Shown: positions 12,511 to 23,080, counted from the first letter of the stretch. The stretch is 64,000 bases of DNA from Dermanyssus gallinae (GCA_003439945.1 QVRM01004808.1:161539-225538), one strand, 5' to 3'. Notes: a model not told the origin generated them from the sequence alone. A program made the numbers and translations.

Positions 12511-13714
12511 AGGGGCAGACCAAAGGAGCGCGGTAGGCGAAGAGGGGCGAATAAGGGGGGGAAGTCGGTCGAAGGCTGCCTACGTAAGAGTTGCGCGCAG
12601 GCGTGCCGTACAAATGAAACGGCCAAAGGCAGAGCAGAGCATCAGCATCGTCAACATCCTCTCCAGTACCACAACTACCACCGCCACTACTACTACTTCT
12701 TTTTCTATAGCTAGTAAAACTACTACTTTGACTACAGCCGCTTCACTGCTACGACGACGGTGACTACGTCTACTGCTGAAGCGGCAATGTCAGCAGGGGC
12801 GGCGACAAGGGCGGCCGTCCGTCCGTCCCTCAATCAGTCAGTCAGGCTGTCAGCCTACAGCCAACATGGGCGCGGCACCACATCCACCGCTATAGCCAAG
12901 AGAGCAACAGCCACATAGGAGCAGCAGGCGCTGCGCCGTCTCATCGATCCCCACGATTCCTGCCCTGTTGGTCGTGTTGGCCTATGGTGGTGGGAGATAC
13001 GTGGCGAGGCGTGATGATCGAAGCGGCCGCACGGTCGCACCAGCCGCAGCAGCAGCAGCAAAAACGACGACGAGGCAACGATTCCATCGCCAGAACCACG
13101 GGCGGTGCCTACTACCCAGCGACTACGACCTTTAATAACAACGGCAATTCTAATAATCATACGGCCACCTACCTATTTTCCTACCTGCTTGCTTACCAAG
13201 TTGGGTACCACCTCTCTAACTGCCGCAACCCACCGACTGCTATACATACCTGCTGCAAAACAGGTAAGCGAGCAGCTGATAACCACTGATTGCCACAACA
13301 GAGGGGATGGGTATGACAGTATTGAGAAGAGCGCTGCAAGAAGAACAACAACAAACAACAAGAACAACAACAAACCGCAACAACAACAGGCGAACAGCAG
13401 ACGGACCGGGCAATGCTGGTGATGCCAATGGAATCTCTGTAAGCTGTGTCGTTGCTTCGCCATCGTTCGTGTTGTTATTGCTGTTGTTGCTGCTTCTGCT
13501 GCATTCGTTTAAACGCCGTTCAACCGTACTCGACAAACCCACGACCATGGCACCACCACCAACAGCAACAACAACAGCGGGGCGACCTGTTCCCTCTGAC
13601 CTAGTCCAAAGTTGAAGGAGAGATTGCTGGGCTAAGCGAGGCAGTTACGTTAAAAGCCTTCTCCAAGTCTATACCCTGTCTCGGCTGACTCTGGAGAGAG
13701 AGACGCGGCGACGT
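12511..13714. other. Mixed sequence with ACT, CAG and CAA patches
   Basis: CTA/CCA triplets at 12665-12730, CAG triplets at 13043-13060, CAA triplets at 13345-13390, and TTG/TGC triplets at 13470-13500. Several frames near 100 codons lie here, but none shows a domain or paired splice sites. Confidence 0.5.
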
Positions 13715-13945
13715 ATGAACGACCACTACGGCGAGAAACCGGCCCATACGGCCCAGGTAATAGGCGAGACATCATGGAGATCATCATATCGTTCGCCCCC
13801 AAAGCCGCAGCTTCGCCATCACTCCGCCTCTTATCAGTTTCAATTTTGCTGCACTACAATTGCTTATAGTACTGCGGTCAATATAGTTCTTTTAATAATA
13901 TATGTATATGCTATCGTTATTAAAACTGCTATGTTAGAATTTTAG
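13715..13945 (+). CDS. Small ORF with hydrophobic C-terminus, doubtful
   Basis: A 76-codon frame from an ATG. The first 45 residues are polar (begin Met-Asn-Asp-His-Tyr-Gly-Glu-Lys-Pro). Residues of about 48-70 form one hydrophobic segment (VNIVLLIIYVYAIVIK), as in a tail-anchored protein. The hydrophobic part coincides with an AT-rich patch, which favours such residues by composition alone. The Gly-Glu-Lys-Pro string has no zinc-finger Cys/His spacing around it. No homologue is recognised. Confidence 0.12.
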   Translation: MNDHYGEKPAHTAQVIGETSWRSSYRSPPKPQLRHHSASYQFQFCCTTIAYSTAVNIVLLIIYVYAIVIKTAMLEF

Positions 13946-14488
13946 AACTGACACGGCTCAAATTGCCTACAACAATGACAGCACACCGATACGTCCAGTT
14001 CGACGAATGAACGGGAAAAAATGATGTAGCACCAACAACACGCCAGAAACTATGGCAGCGCCAGTGTTCATCATGGTGTAGGCAGCAGCAGCAGCGGCAG
14101 CAGATTAAGAGGCCAAATATTATGCCCATGTTATTTGCGAGCCACGATGGAGCGTAGCAGCGCTGTTGGGCATCGACTTTATGACTGAGGTGGCTCATTG
14201 GCCCGGCAAGCCATTTCAGCTGACGCTGGCTTTTGACTCACACTTCCTCCGCCACTCCTGCTCCTCCTCTTCCGCCTCGAATCGAACCACGAACTAAAAT
14301 GAATCACCCCCCCCCCCCTAACCCCCGTTTGCCTCACAACGAACATTATCGCCATAGCGACGTCAGCAACAACCTGAACCCTTCCTTGTTCCTTTTCCTA
14401 CCATTGTGTCGACCGCATTCCTGACCCGTGTAGTCTGCATATAGTAGAAGAGTCACCCTAAACGATGGGTGCTTATAATTTTTCAGTT
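13946..14488. other. Unique sequence
   Basis: CAG patch at 14080-14103 and a C10 tract near 14307. No gene recognised. Confidence 0.5.
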
Positions 14489-14494
14489 ATATAT

Positions 14495-14554
<60 letters not shown>
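14489..14554. repeat. (TA)n array
   Basis: TA alternation with one GATAT and one TTTAT interruption. Confidence 0.96.
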
Positions 14555-14555
<1 letters not shown>

Positions 14556-15927
14556 ACACCATCACAGCTGTTGCTTAGATGGGAATAACGTCATGACGTG
14601 ACGTTTGACCGATACACACCGCGTTCGACCTCGCATGTCGTCGTCAACACGATGACAGGGGGCCACCTCCAGCGAAGCGATAAATATCGAATAACTCAAC
14701 GGCGTGAAGCGGCAGAAGCAAATGGTAACAACAATTATTACTAATACTAATAATATTAATATCGACAACAATACTGAGAGTTCATGAACAGTCAGCAATT
14801 GCCTCGATCATTAAAAATATTTAATCAATTCCATCCATCTCATCGACATCCGTCGGCTGTGTTATTTAACCATCGATTAATAAGGCAATGTAACGATTAC
14901 ATCGTCACCCTATTTTTACAAACTGCTCGAAAAAATCTTTGTGCTATAACGGCGCAGCCACAGCTATGCCTTTCATAGCCCATGCGTACTGAAGGCAAAT
15001 TGTTTGTTTGCAACTAAAACGTTCCTTTTTGTGGTTACTGTCGTTGCCGTTCGTTATGTGTTATTAGTTCAATTCAGCATTTAGTTCACCACAAAATTGG
15101 TAGACAATGTATATTATTTGTACAACGACAACACTAACACTAGGACAGTCATTGTGTGCAGTTGTTCGTCACGCATACTACATCACCCCGCAGTTGCATG
15201 ACGCCCGCATTGACGTCGAAACGTGGTGTAGATTTAGGCAGACATGCCACCCATTAGCAGATTCGACGCACCACGTAGATCAGTACGAAACGGGTGCAAC
15301 AAATGGAAAACCTGCTCAACAAAGTAGCGCCAATCTGGAACGATCTGAAGGTGCGTCGTTTTGTGCCCGAGATACTGTCGTTGTTGCTGTAGTTATCGTT
15401 GTCGCTCGCCTAACTAACACGTCTAACTAACTACGTAACTAGTTAACACGAGAACTAACCACTAACGACACTTGCCAGCACACGCCGACCGTTCAAAACG
15501 CATCGTCATGCGATCCGTGAAGACAAACCACGGCACAAAAACGCACAACCCACAGCAAGAGCGAACGTTGAAAACCAACTTAATTGCAGCTTAATCAGCT
15601 CACTGTCGAAATGTTTCCACTCGGCCAGAGCTCCGGTCAGATTTGTCTTCCCCACATTGCGCGTTCATCGTAGTAGTAAACCTGATACAACTTGTGGCCT
15701 GATGAGATGGGGGATGGGCGAAGGGGAAGAGGGGTGCAATCACGTGGATCCACATGCAGCATCGCTCTGTCTCTCGTGTGATCTCGCTTCTTCCTGTTGT
15801 CACCCGCCTACCAAATGGAATTACCGCCCACAATTATTACGACGTTTAGTGAGGTGTTATCGACATGATGTCGGCGACACATTCAGAGTACATGGCCCCC
15901 TCGTTCCCCACCTTCTAGCTGCATGGC
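14555..15927. other. Complex, AT-richer stretch without microsatellites
   Basis: This is the longest nearly microsatellite-free segment of the window and looks unlike its surroundings. Such islands are often old transposon DNA. No coding frame above 110 codons and no clear terminal repeats were seen. Confidence 0.45.
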
Positions 15928-16029
15928 CACCTTCTTGCTACAGACTCCAAGGTGATGGATCCCACAATGGAACCACTTTTTCTTTTTACAAACATCAACA
16001 CATCTATGTGTCTGCCGATGGCCACTGGC
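15928..16029 (-). mobile_element. Possible decayed retrotransposon gag zinc-knuckle region
   Basis: Read on the minus strand in one frame, these bases give a Ser-Gly-His-Arg motif followed by Cys at short spacing, a Lys run, then FHCGIHHLGVC. That resembles the paired CCHC and C-x2-C-x3-HH-x3-C knuckles of BEL/Pao-type gag proteins, with one expected Cys read as Trp and a one-residue spacing shift. Upstream the frame contains stops, so it would be a relic. A separate frame on the same strand has a Tyr-Ala-Asp-Asp string, but no other reverse transcriptase motif surrounds it. The match rests on about 30 residues and could be chance. Confidence 0.25.
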
Positions 16030-16536
16030 TCATTCATAAACGTGTCGTCAGCATAAAGACAGTACAGCAGCATGTAAATAAATGTGTGTGTTTTTTTGTT
16101 CGCGTTTTGAGGCGCGTTCCGTATGTTCTGAATGCGTGAAGGGCTGGAGAGGATTCCCGATTTAGTGGGTTTGCGTGACATCGGTCGCCGATAGCTGCCG
16201 GCAACGCATGCGCGCCACGTATTTTCAGAACCTTCCATATATTATAATTTTTTTTTTTAATATACGCACTCAAAACAGTATACCCCTAATCACATGTCGG
16301 AACGTTCGATTGACACACGTCAGAACGTGTGTTCTCATATTTCATTAAATTTACACAGCGGGCTCTGATTATCAATAGTATTATTACTACTGCCATTATT
16401 ATGTTTGGGATCATGTTGTATTATAGTTATGCTTACGCGGGCGGTAGATATCACTCGATATATATCTATCACCTAACTGATGGGGGTAAAGCCGCACTTT
16501 TGAGCGAGGAAAATCAGTAGATGTACATCACGAGGG
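16030..16536. other. AT-rich unique sequence
   Basis: An 8-bp inverted repeat (ACACACGT/ACGTGTGT) lies near 16314-16334. A GTG-initiated frame at 16329-16520 (+) has a hydrophobic stretch but no other support. Confidence 0.45.
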
Positions 16537-16776
16537 ATGCGCTTTAAAACATACTTCTTCAAAGACAAACGGCTAGAGTTGCCGGGTGTGGCAACCGTCA
16601 ACTGGCCCTTCGTGAGAACCGCTCAGCCATTTATTTACGTCTACAGAAAGCTGGTGGATTGTTTCTGCCGGCCCGGACTACTCACCTATCTAACAATCAA
16701 CAGCAGCAGCAAACACAAGAATAACAATAAAAACAACAACAGCAACATCAACAATAACAACAGCGATGACAAATAA
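16537..16776 (+). CDS. Small uncharacterised ORF
   Basis: A 79-codon frame from ATG to TAA. The first 53 residues are complex and mixed in composition (start MRFKTYFFKDKRLEL, later PFIYVYRKLVDCFC). The last 26 are Asn/Lys/Ser residues encoded by the CAA/AAC microsatellite beginning near 16698. The N-terminal part is one of the few frames here whose composition does not come from a repeat. No domain is recognised; the PFIYVYRK string superficially recalls the end of a receptor seventh helix but lacks the hydrophobic segment before it. Low confidence. Confidence 0.2.
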   Translation: MRFKTYFFKDKRLELPGVATVNWPFVRTAQPFIYVYRKLVDCFCRPGLLTYLTINSSSKHKNNNKNNNSNINNNNSDDK

Positions 16777-17700
16777 CATTAGCAACAATAAAGCTGATAA
16801 TCATACCCAAAAACCAGATTAATCGCGAAGCAATACTTATTCTCAAAGCCGAACGCTACAAATCAACTCCGTACTTTCCCGTTCAGCACTGCTACTAGCC
16901 ACACGAAACTAAGCCTATGGGATATAGACAACAACAGTAGCAACAATATAAAGCACACCCACAAAAACAACAAAAACACCAACAACGGAAACCTAAGCAA
17001 TTGCAACAGTCACAACAACAACAACAACAACAAAATGGTGCAAACTGCTTGCACCCCAACGGCTGGATGCGAGGAGATGCATTGCACGCCCATGATTCTA
17101 TTCGCAGTTCTGCAGCATTACGTAGCCCTAGCAACGTCATTGTCGTTGTTGCTGTTACTTCTGTTGTTGTTGTTGTTGCTGTTAATTCTGTTGTTGTTGT
17201 TGCTGTCGTCGTCGTCGTCGCGAGCAGACGAAACGACGAAGACGCGCACGGCGGTGGCGGCCGCCAACGAAAGTAAAATCTTCTTGTCGTCCTCTGTCTG
17301 CGTCCGTTCTCGCCAACGGGCACGTCAGAAATGAGTGTCTGACTGACTGACTGACTGACGGAGAATAATCATCATCATTCACATCACCATCACTGTCATC
17401 ATCATCACCACAATTATCAACGCAATCATCATCATCGACATCATCGGATGTCTCATCATCGTCGTTGTCGTCGTCGTCGTCGTCTTCATCAACAAACATG
17501 TTCACGACGACTCTCCTTTTCTTCAGCCTTCGTCCGTTCGTGTCTGGGTCGGACGGCCCGTCGACATAGCAACAACAACAACAACAACAATAACAACGGC
17601 AGCAACAGCAACAATAACAACAACAACGGCAGCAGCAACAACAACAGTATCAGTCGTAGCAACAGCAACGTCGTAACAAACGTCCTGTGGTAGAAACAAC
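16777..17700. repeat. CAA, TTG/TCG, ATC and CAA arrays
   Basis: CAA triplets at about 16925-17035, then the inverse TTG and GTC triplets at 17135-17222, (TGAC)5 at about 17338-17358, ATC triplets at 17368-17455, GTC at 17460-17485, and CAA/CAG at 17568-17670. Confidence 0.85.
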
Positions 17701-18122
17701 AACGTCGTTTCATGCCGTTCCCCTTCTTCTTTTTTTTTTTGGTCTCCCTCTCTCTCTCTCTCTACCTGCCGGTTCCCCTCGCTCGCTGGCGCACTTGTTC
17801 CCCACCTGCCTCCATTGTCACTTGCTTCTCTAATTTTCTTTCTTCAACTCTACTATCATTCTGTTCTTTCAGACATGAACAGAAGAGAGATCAGGACCAC
17901 CAACCAGTCTAGCAAGGCGACCACTCGATTCCATCCCTCTCATTACCAGCACCGCTACCCCCACCCGTTTCAAGGCGAGCAGTAACATCACCCCACCCCC
18001 CCCTCCCCCGCCTTACCCCCGTCGCCGTCCCCCACCACCAACACGAGCAGCAGCAGCAGCAGAAGCATCACCACCATTTTTTTCTTCTTCTTCTTCTTCC
18101 TCTTCATAATCATTGTGACCAT
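17701..18122. other. Pyrimidine-rich stretch
   Basis: Strongly C/T-rich on the plus strand, with a CT run at 17749-17763, C-rich tracts at 17990-18035 and CTT triplets at 18079-18100. No gene recognised. Confidence 0.6.
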
Positions 18123-18548
18123 TCATGGCAATAATAAACAACAGTTCTTACAGCACCCGTCTTCCTTCGTCTTGTCTTCGTCTTCCCCCCTTTGCTGGTG
18201 TTGTGGTCGTTGTTGCTGTTGTTGGTGATGGCGGTGGTGTTGTTGCTGTTGCTGCTGTTCATATCTGCTTTCATCTGCCTTTTCTTCTTTCCTAGTTAAT
18301 CCCTCTCCCAGACTACTCCACTCTGATGCGCCACGACTTCTTCGACTTCTGAGACGTCTTCTTTTGCTGGCTGTTTCTGGTCCTGGCGCCGGTACCGCCG
18401 CTGCCGCCGGAGCAGCCGCCGAAAAAAACGTATGAAGAAAAATCGTCTCAGAAGTGGGGAAAACGAAGCCGAGACAGAACAGAACAGAAGAAGACGAAAC
18501 AGTGGAAGTAAAAGTAGAAGAACAAGAAGAAGACGCCACGGCCTCCAT
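18123..18548 (-). CDS. Candidate low-complexity protein, basic and Gln/His-rich
   Basis: A complete 141-codon frame from ATG to TGA on the minus strand. The start context (gctATGG) is good. In order: a Ser/Thr-rich N-terminus (1-22), a hydrophobic patch (about 22-48), an Ala/Pro stretch (45-56), a basic cluster resembling a nuclear localisation signal (KRRRLRSRR, about 60-70), an acidic/basic segment, a Gln/His run (about 95-115), a charged segment and a Cys-rich end (GCCKNCC). The charged central segment is not generated by a microsatellite, unlike most frames here. No family is recognised, and purine-rich composition on this strand may have removed stops by chance. Confidence 0.27.
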   Translation of the reverse strand: MEAVASSSCSSTFTSTVSSSSVLFCLGFVFPTSETIFLHTFFSAAAPAAAAVPAPGPETASKRRRLRSRRSRGASEWSSLGEGLTRKEEKADESRYEQQQQQQHHRHHQQQQQRPQHQQRGEDEDKTKEDGCCKNCCLLLP

Positions 18549-18555
18549 AGCCGCT

Positions 18556-18573
18556 GGGGGGGGGGGGGGGGGG
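18556..18573. repeat. Poly-G tract (18)
   Basis: Eighteen uninterrupted G residues directly upstream (on the minus strand) of the start codon of the frame at 18123-18548. Confidence 0.95.
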
Positions 18574-19232
18574 TTGATCGGCGGCGGCGGCTGTGCCGAG
18601 AACGGCAGCTCTATCCTTCGGCGGCGTGGTATTAGCGCCGCCGGCGCTCATCCCTTGTCTGCCCCCCCGGCCCTCACTCACTTACTCTCACTACGCCTAT
18701 TACCACTACTACTACTACTACTACAGCTACTGGCGCTGATGCTGCTGCTGCTGCTGTTACCACCAGCTTGGTATCACGCCTTCGCTACCCCCCCCCGATA
18801 GCATGCCGCATGATGACGCAACAGCCACGCAACAACCCCAACCCGGCATCGGCACAAACAGAACGACGGGTTCCAGAAACCGAAACGCGGGCGAGCGCAC
18901 ATTCATACACACACACAAACAAACAAACAAACAAACACAGCCTTTAGTCACCAGACAAACCCCACAATCACCCCCATCATACTACTGCACACTCGCATCA
19001 TACGCCGTGACCCTGCATAAACCTGACCTGACCTGACGTGATGACGATGATGATGGTACTCGATCGTTGATGATCCGTTGCTGGTGATCATGGTGGTTAG
19101 CTACCCGATACAGGTAGGCAACTCTTGGCCTTGGTACAAGACAGACGTACGACTGCCTCCCCCCCCCCCCCCCCCCCCCCGGCAGAGACCGCTACGACTA
19201 CGAGACGAAAATGTCGTCTATTGTACCTACAG
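18574..19232. other. GC-rich mixed sequence
   Basis: CTG/CTA triplets at 18700-18760, (CAAA)5 at about 18915-18937 and a 22-residue poly-C at 19159-19180. No supported gene. Confidence 0.55.
19159..19180. repeat. Poly-C tract (22)
   Basis: Twenty-two uninterrupted C residues, the longest homopolymer noticed in the window. Confidence 0.95.
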
Positions 19233-19295
19233 CTTCTGAATGCTTTGTCTACAGACGACGACGACAGCTTCTGTATCAAACAAAGCATTCAGAAG
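19233..19295. other. Perfect 16-bp hairpin
   Basis: CTTCTGAATGCTTTGT (19233-19248) is repeated as its exact reverse complement at 19280-19295 with a 31-nt loop. The flanking pair at 19231/19297 and a wobble at 19232/19296 extend the stem to 18. The arms are not microsatellite sequence. Size is near that of a short microRNA precursor, but function is unknown. Confidence 0.8.
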
Positions 19296-19424
19296 TTTCC
19301 GTTGGTTGGGTTGAATCCACGTCTTCGTTTGTTCTCGGATTCATGTTCATCCGTGTCTGGTTGTCTGTTTGACTGACTCTCCGTCCGTCATTCTGTGTCT
19401 TTTGACGGTGTTTGTCATCAATCT

Positions 19425-19431
<7 letters not shown>

Positions 19432-19475
<44 letters not shown>
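19432..19475. repeat. (CT)n-(AT)n compound array
   Basis: CT dinucleotides at 19432-19456 pass directly into AT dinucleotides at 19457-19475. The same CT-to-TA junction recurs at 46345-46414. Confidence 0.95.
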
Positions 19476-20795
19476 ATCTTCCCCCTTCTGTATCGAAATG
19501 TGGCAAACATTTTGCGGCTGCTCTGCCTTTGCCTATCTCATCGTGGCTCACTGGCTTTGTGTGTACGTGTTTGTTGGGGGCAGGGGTACATCTACATGAA
19601 CAAAACTGTACAGTTCAATGGCAATCATGGCAGGGCCTGTCTACCAGACCGGTCAATGTTGTTGTTGTTCTTGTTGTTGTTGTTGTTGTTGCTGTTGTTG
19701 TTGCTGTTGTTGCTGTCGCTGTTGTTGTTGCTGTCTTGTCATTCGAGTTTGTTTGCACGTATCGAGATGTGCATGAATATGTGTATGTGTGTCTGTGTAT
19801 GCGTTTGTAGAGGTGTATGAGTATGAGACGTACAGAAGTGCGTGTATGCGAGTGTGTTATCTGAGAGACAGGAGGGAAAAATAACAGCGAGAGGAAGAGG
19901 TAGTTAGACAAAGACACTTCGCATCTTCGCGCAGCCCACATTTTGGAACTTTTCCAACATGCCACTCGCTCTCCCTATCCCCCCCCCCCCTCCCTATATA
20001 AGTCTCTCTATATCTATCTCTCCCTTTGTCTCTCTATGCTCATTGCTTTCAATGCAGCGTATCTTGCGTGCAGAACACTATCCCTTCGGATGCCGCAGCA
20101 GCAGCCGTCGCCCGGGTCGCCTCACTGTCGACGTTCCGCCGTCACGACAACAACAACAACCAACAACCAGCCAGAAGCACTTGCAGCCAACTGCAGCAGC
20201 AATGAGTGGCTTCATCGTCATCAGCATCATCATCTCTAGCAGCGGCATCGTCATCATTCTCACGAGACTCAGTGTCGTCATCATGATCATCAGCATCATC
20301 ATCACATATGTGCACCCCCGCCCTACTACAACAACGACATTAACAACTACAACAACAACAACCACAACGACAACAACAATAACATAAACAACGACAACAA
20401 CAACGACACCGGGCAGCGTTATGTCATAGGCGACGTGGGAGAGACGATCGGCTACGTCTTCATTGTGCTCATCATCATCATCATCGTCGTCGTTGTTGTT
20501 GTCGTTGTGGTCGTCGGCGAAGTTGGTAAGGTTGTCTGTCTGTCTGTCTATGTGTCTTCTGCTGCTGCTGCTGTTGCTGTTGCTGCTGCTGCGATTACTG
20601 CTAGCAGCTAAACTGTAGCCGGCGTCGCATCATTCTTCGATGATGATGATGATGATGACGATGATTATGTAAGTGACAATTTTACACATACACACACACA
20701 CACACGGATCAACTACAATTATTATATTAGAGATAAGGAGATATGAGATGCATGTACGTCAGTTGTCGGCTAAACGTAAAGGTAGTTTGCTGAGG
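19476..20795. other. Mixed sequence with TTG, ATC and CAA arrays
   Basis: TTG triplets at 19658-19738, TG/TA runs at 19770-19850, C12 at 19979-19990, ATC triplets at 20218-20310, CAA triplets at 20330-20405, ATC/GTC at 20464-20510 and CTG at 20560-20592. No supported gene. Confidence 0.6.
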
Positions 20796-20879
20796 TATAT
20801 ACATACACACACATATATAAATATATATACATACATACATATGTATATATATATATATATATATACATACATACATATG

Positions 20880-20919
<40 letters not shown>

Positions 20920-20956
20920 CAAGCATACATACATATGTATATGTGTGTGTGTGTGT
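20796..20956. repeat. TA/ACAT compound array with higher-order repeat
   Basis: TA alternation is interrupted three times by the block ACATACATACATATGTATAT, spaced some 35-60 bp apart, then ends in a TG run at 20942-20956. Tyr-Ile frames here are repeat translations. Confidence 0.93.
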
Positions 20957-21855
20957 CATCCATGATAGATATGCTGGCGACGACCAGTTTCACTTGTTTG
21001 TTGCTGCTGCTGCTGCTGCTACTGTCGCTGGTGGTGGCAACGGTGGCAGCGGCGGCGGCGTAATGATGGTCGGGCACGCGCAGAAGACACAACAGCGGAC
21101 GCGGCTGTGGTAAAAGCGGCGGCTGCGGCGGCGGCGGCATCATCTGCTCCTTCTCCACCTCCTCCTCTACGGCGGTGCCATCATCTCACAAGGACGACCG
21201 TCGGCGCAGCTTTTGCTGCTGTTGCTGCTGCTACATCATCGTCGTCGTCGTCGTCGTCATCACCACCGTAATCATCATTGTCATCTTCATCACCATCATC
21301 ACCGTCGTCACCGCCATCAGTGTGTCTGGCCCGCCGCCGCGCTCAATGAAGAAGGTGGTGGTGGTGGTAAACACGCTTTCTTTCCTTGCTTGTTTGCTTC
21401 TTTCCTTCCTTCCGCCGGCAGCGGTGACGCCAACGCTAACGCTGTCGTCGTTGTCGTCGATGCTCTTCCGTCCTTTCCTTGCCGGGGCTGGCCGCACAAA
21501 TGGCTGCGGGCGCGCGTTGCCCGTTGCCACCGATTCCCTCTCAAATGCCGGCCATCAGATAGACAGACAGAGGCACAGACAGGCTGGCCATATCTCTACC
21601 ATGGTTCGGTATACTTGGCTTGCTGGCTGGCTGACTGACTGGATGGCGCGGTGCGCGGACGCGCGGAAACGCACGTGGACGTGGGTTCCGCAAGCGTCAG
21701 ACAACGCCAGGTCTACCAACGACAGTCCTGCCATTGCGACGACGGCGACTGCAACTGCTGCGACCACGACAACGACGACGCGAGCCACGGTGGTGGAGGC
21801 GCTGACGAACTGCTGGGGTTAGCAGACGACAGGGGGGCTGTAGCGGGGGGTGCCT
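20957..21855. other. GC-rich mixed sequence
   Basis: CTG, GGC, TCG and ATC triplet patches. A 215-codon plus-strand frame (21175-21822) is built of these and shows no domain. Nothing else recognised. Confidence 0.5.
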
Positions 21856-22050
21856 ACAGGGGTACAGCGGCCTAGAGGGGTGGCTGCAGCGGCCTACAGG
21901 GGTGGCTGCAGCGGCCTATAGGGGTGGCTGCAGCGGCCTAAAGGGGTGACTGCAGCGGCCTAAAGGGGTGACTGCAGCGGCGTTGAGGGATGACTGCAGC
22001 GGTCTATAGGGGTGGCTGCAGCGGCCTAGAGGGGTGGCTGCAGCGACCGA
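21856..22050. repeat. 22-bp minisatellite, about nine copies
   Basis: Unit GGCCTANAGGGGTGGCTGCA plus GC, phased exactly every 22 bp: the GCGGCC core begins at 21867, 21889, 21911, 21933 and 21955, and its variants at 21977, 21999, 22021 and 22043. Because 22 is not a multiple of 3, it is not a coding repeat. Copies differ at one to four positions. Confidence 0.95.
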
Positions 22051-22756
22051 CAAGCTCGGTAGAAACAACAGAAATAAAAACAGCAACAACAACAGCAGGG
22101 GCGGCCGCGTGGCCGTCTCAGGGCCAACCACACGAGCGGCGCCAACAACAATAGTCATAGAAGAAGTAGTAGCAGCAGCAGCAACAACAACAACAACCTC
22201 CACCGTGTTGCCAAACACTACGAGAGAGGGAGGGGGGGGGGGGGGGAGAGACAATACAAAGTCGGAAGGAACACAAAATCCGTCCTCACGTGAGACGACT
22301 GTTGTCGTCGTCATCGTCGTTATTGTCGCTGTTATTATTGTTCTCGCAGGGTATTGGTGTGTTCAGGGTATTGTTGTTGTTGTCTTTGTTATTGTTGTTG
22401 TCATTTTTGTTGTTGTTGTTGTTGTGATTTTTGTAGTTGTTTTTGTCATTGTTGTTGTCGTTGTTAATACTGTTGCTGTCGCTTCTTGGCGACGACACAA
22501 TCTGAAAGCGGACCGCGCTGATGTGTGTCGTTTGTCCATCCATCTGTCCCCCGACTTCAAACGGAAGAGAGCAGATGGGAAGGGGGCGGAACAGAGCATA
22601 AGGGGACAAAGAACGAACGCATGCATGTCTACTATGATTACCACAACTTCTACAACATCTACTCTCGCAACGCACGCTGCACAATGGTACACGTTCGGTT
22701 CGTGCCACATGACATAACCAAACACTGTGACACTCAAATCTAAGATTATATTGTTA

Positions 22757-22758
<2 letters not shown>
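22051..22758. other. CAA, poly-G and TTG tracts
   Basis: CAA/AGC triplets at 22078-22098 and 22163-22200, G15 at 22232-22246, and TTG/TCG triplets at 22297-22470. The 227-codon plus-strand frame (22034-22717) crosses all of these and is not supported as a gene. Confidence 0.6.

Positions 22759-22794
<36 letters not shown>
22759..22794. repeat. (TA)n array
   Basis: Pure AT alternation, immediately upstream of dispersed repeat copy A. Confidence 0.97.
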
Positions 22795-22797
<3 letters not shown>

Positions 22798-22810
22798 GCT
22801 GCTCTTTGTC

Positions 22811-23080
22811 TCTCTCTACCTCAATGCAACATAACAACTCACGACAGGGACAATATCTTCATGATCGGCATCATGGACGACCTTGTAGATGTCGTTGTTG
22901 TTGTTGTTATTGTTGCCATCGTCGTTGGCTAGAGTTAAATGTCGAACGGATCCCCCTCGCCACAGGCCATAGCCATCCATTCTGCTGTGAGTGCTATGTC
23001 GAGTGTCCGACAAATTTCGAGACAGTTGCCCCCAAGCTTCGACCTATTTGACTGGTCTGCCGCTACGGCTCCTCGTCTTG
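22811..23080 (+). repeat. Dispersed repeat, copy A
   Basis: About 270 bp matching 24800-25140 in the same orientation. Shared blocks include a CT-rich start, ATGCAACATAACAACTCA, an internal TTG microsatellite, GTTAAATGTCGAACG, CCGACAAATTTCGAGAC and TTCGACCTAT. Copies differ by many substitutions and small indels, so the duplication is old. No terminal repeats or coding frame shared in full. Possibly a short interspersed or non-autonomous element of unknown type. Confidence 0.8.

Noticed and set aside
13715..13945. Gly-Glu-Lys-Pro string as a zinc-finger linker
   Set aside because: No Cys or His pairs at finger spacing lie on either side.
15915..16238. Tyr-Ala-Asp-Asp string as a reverse transcriptase active site
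   Set aside because: None of the surrounding reverse transcriptase motifs is present in this frame; a four-residue match is not enough.
22034..22717. 227-codon plus-strand frame
   Set aside because: It crosses CAA, poly-G and TTG tracts; most residues are Asn, Thr or Val from repeats and no domain is present.
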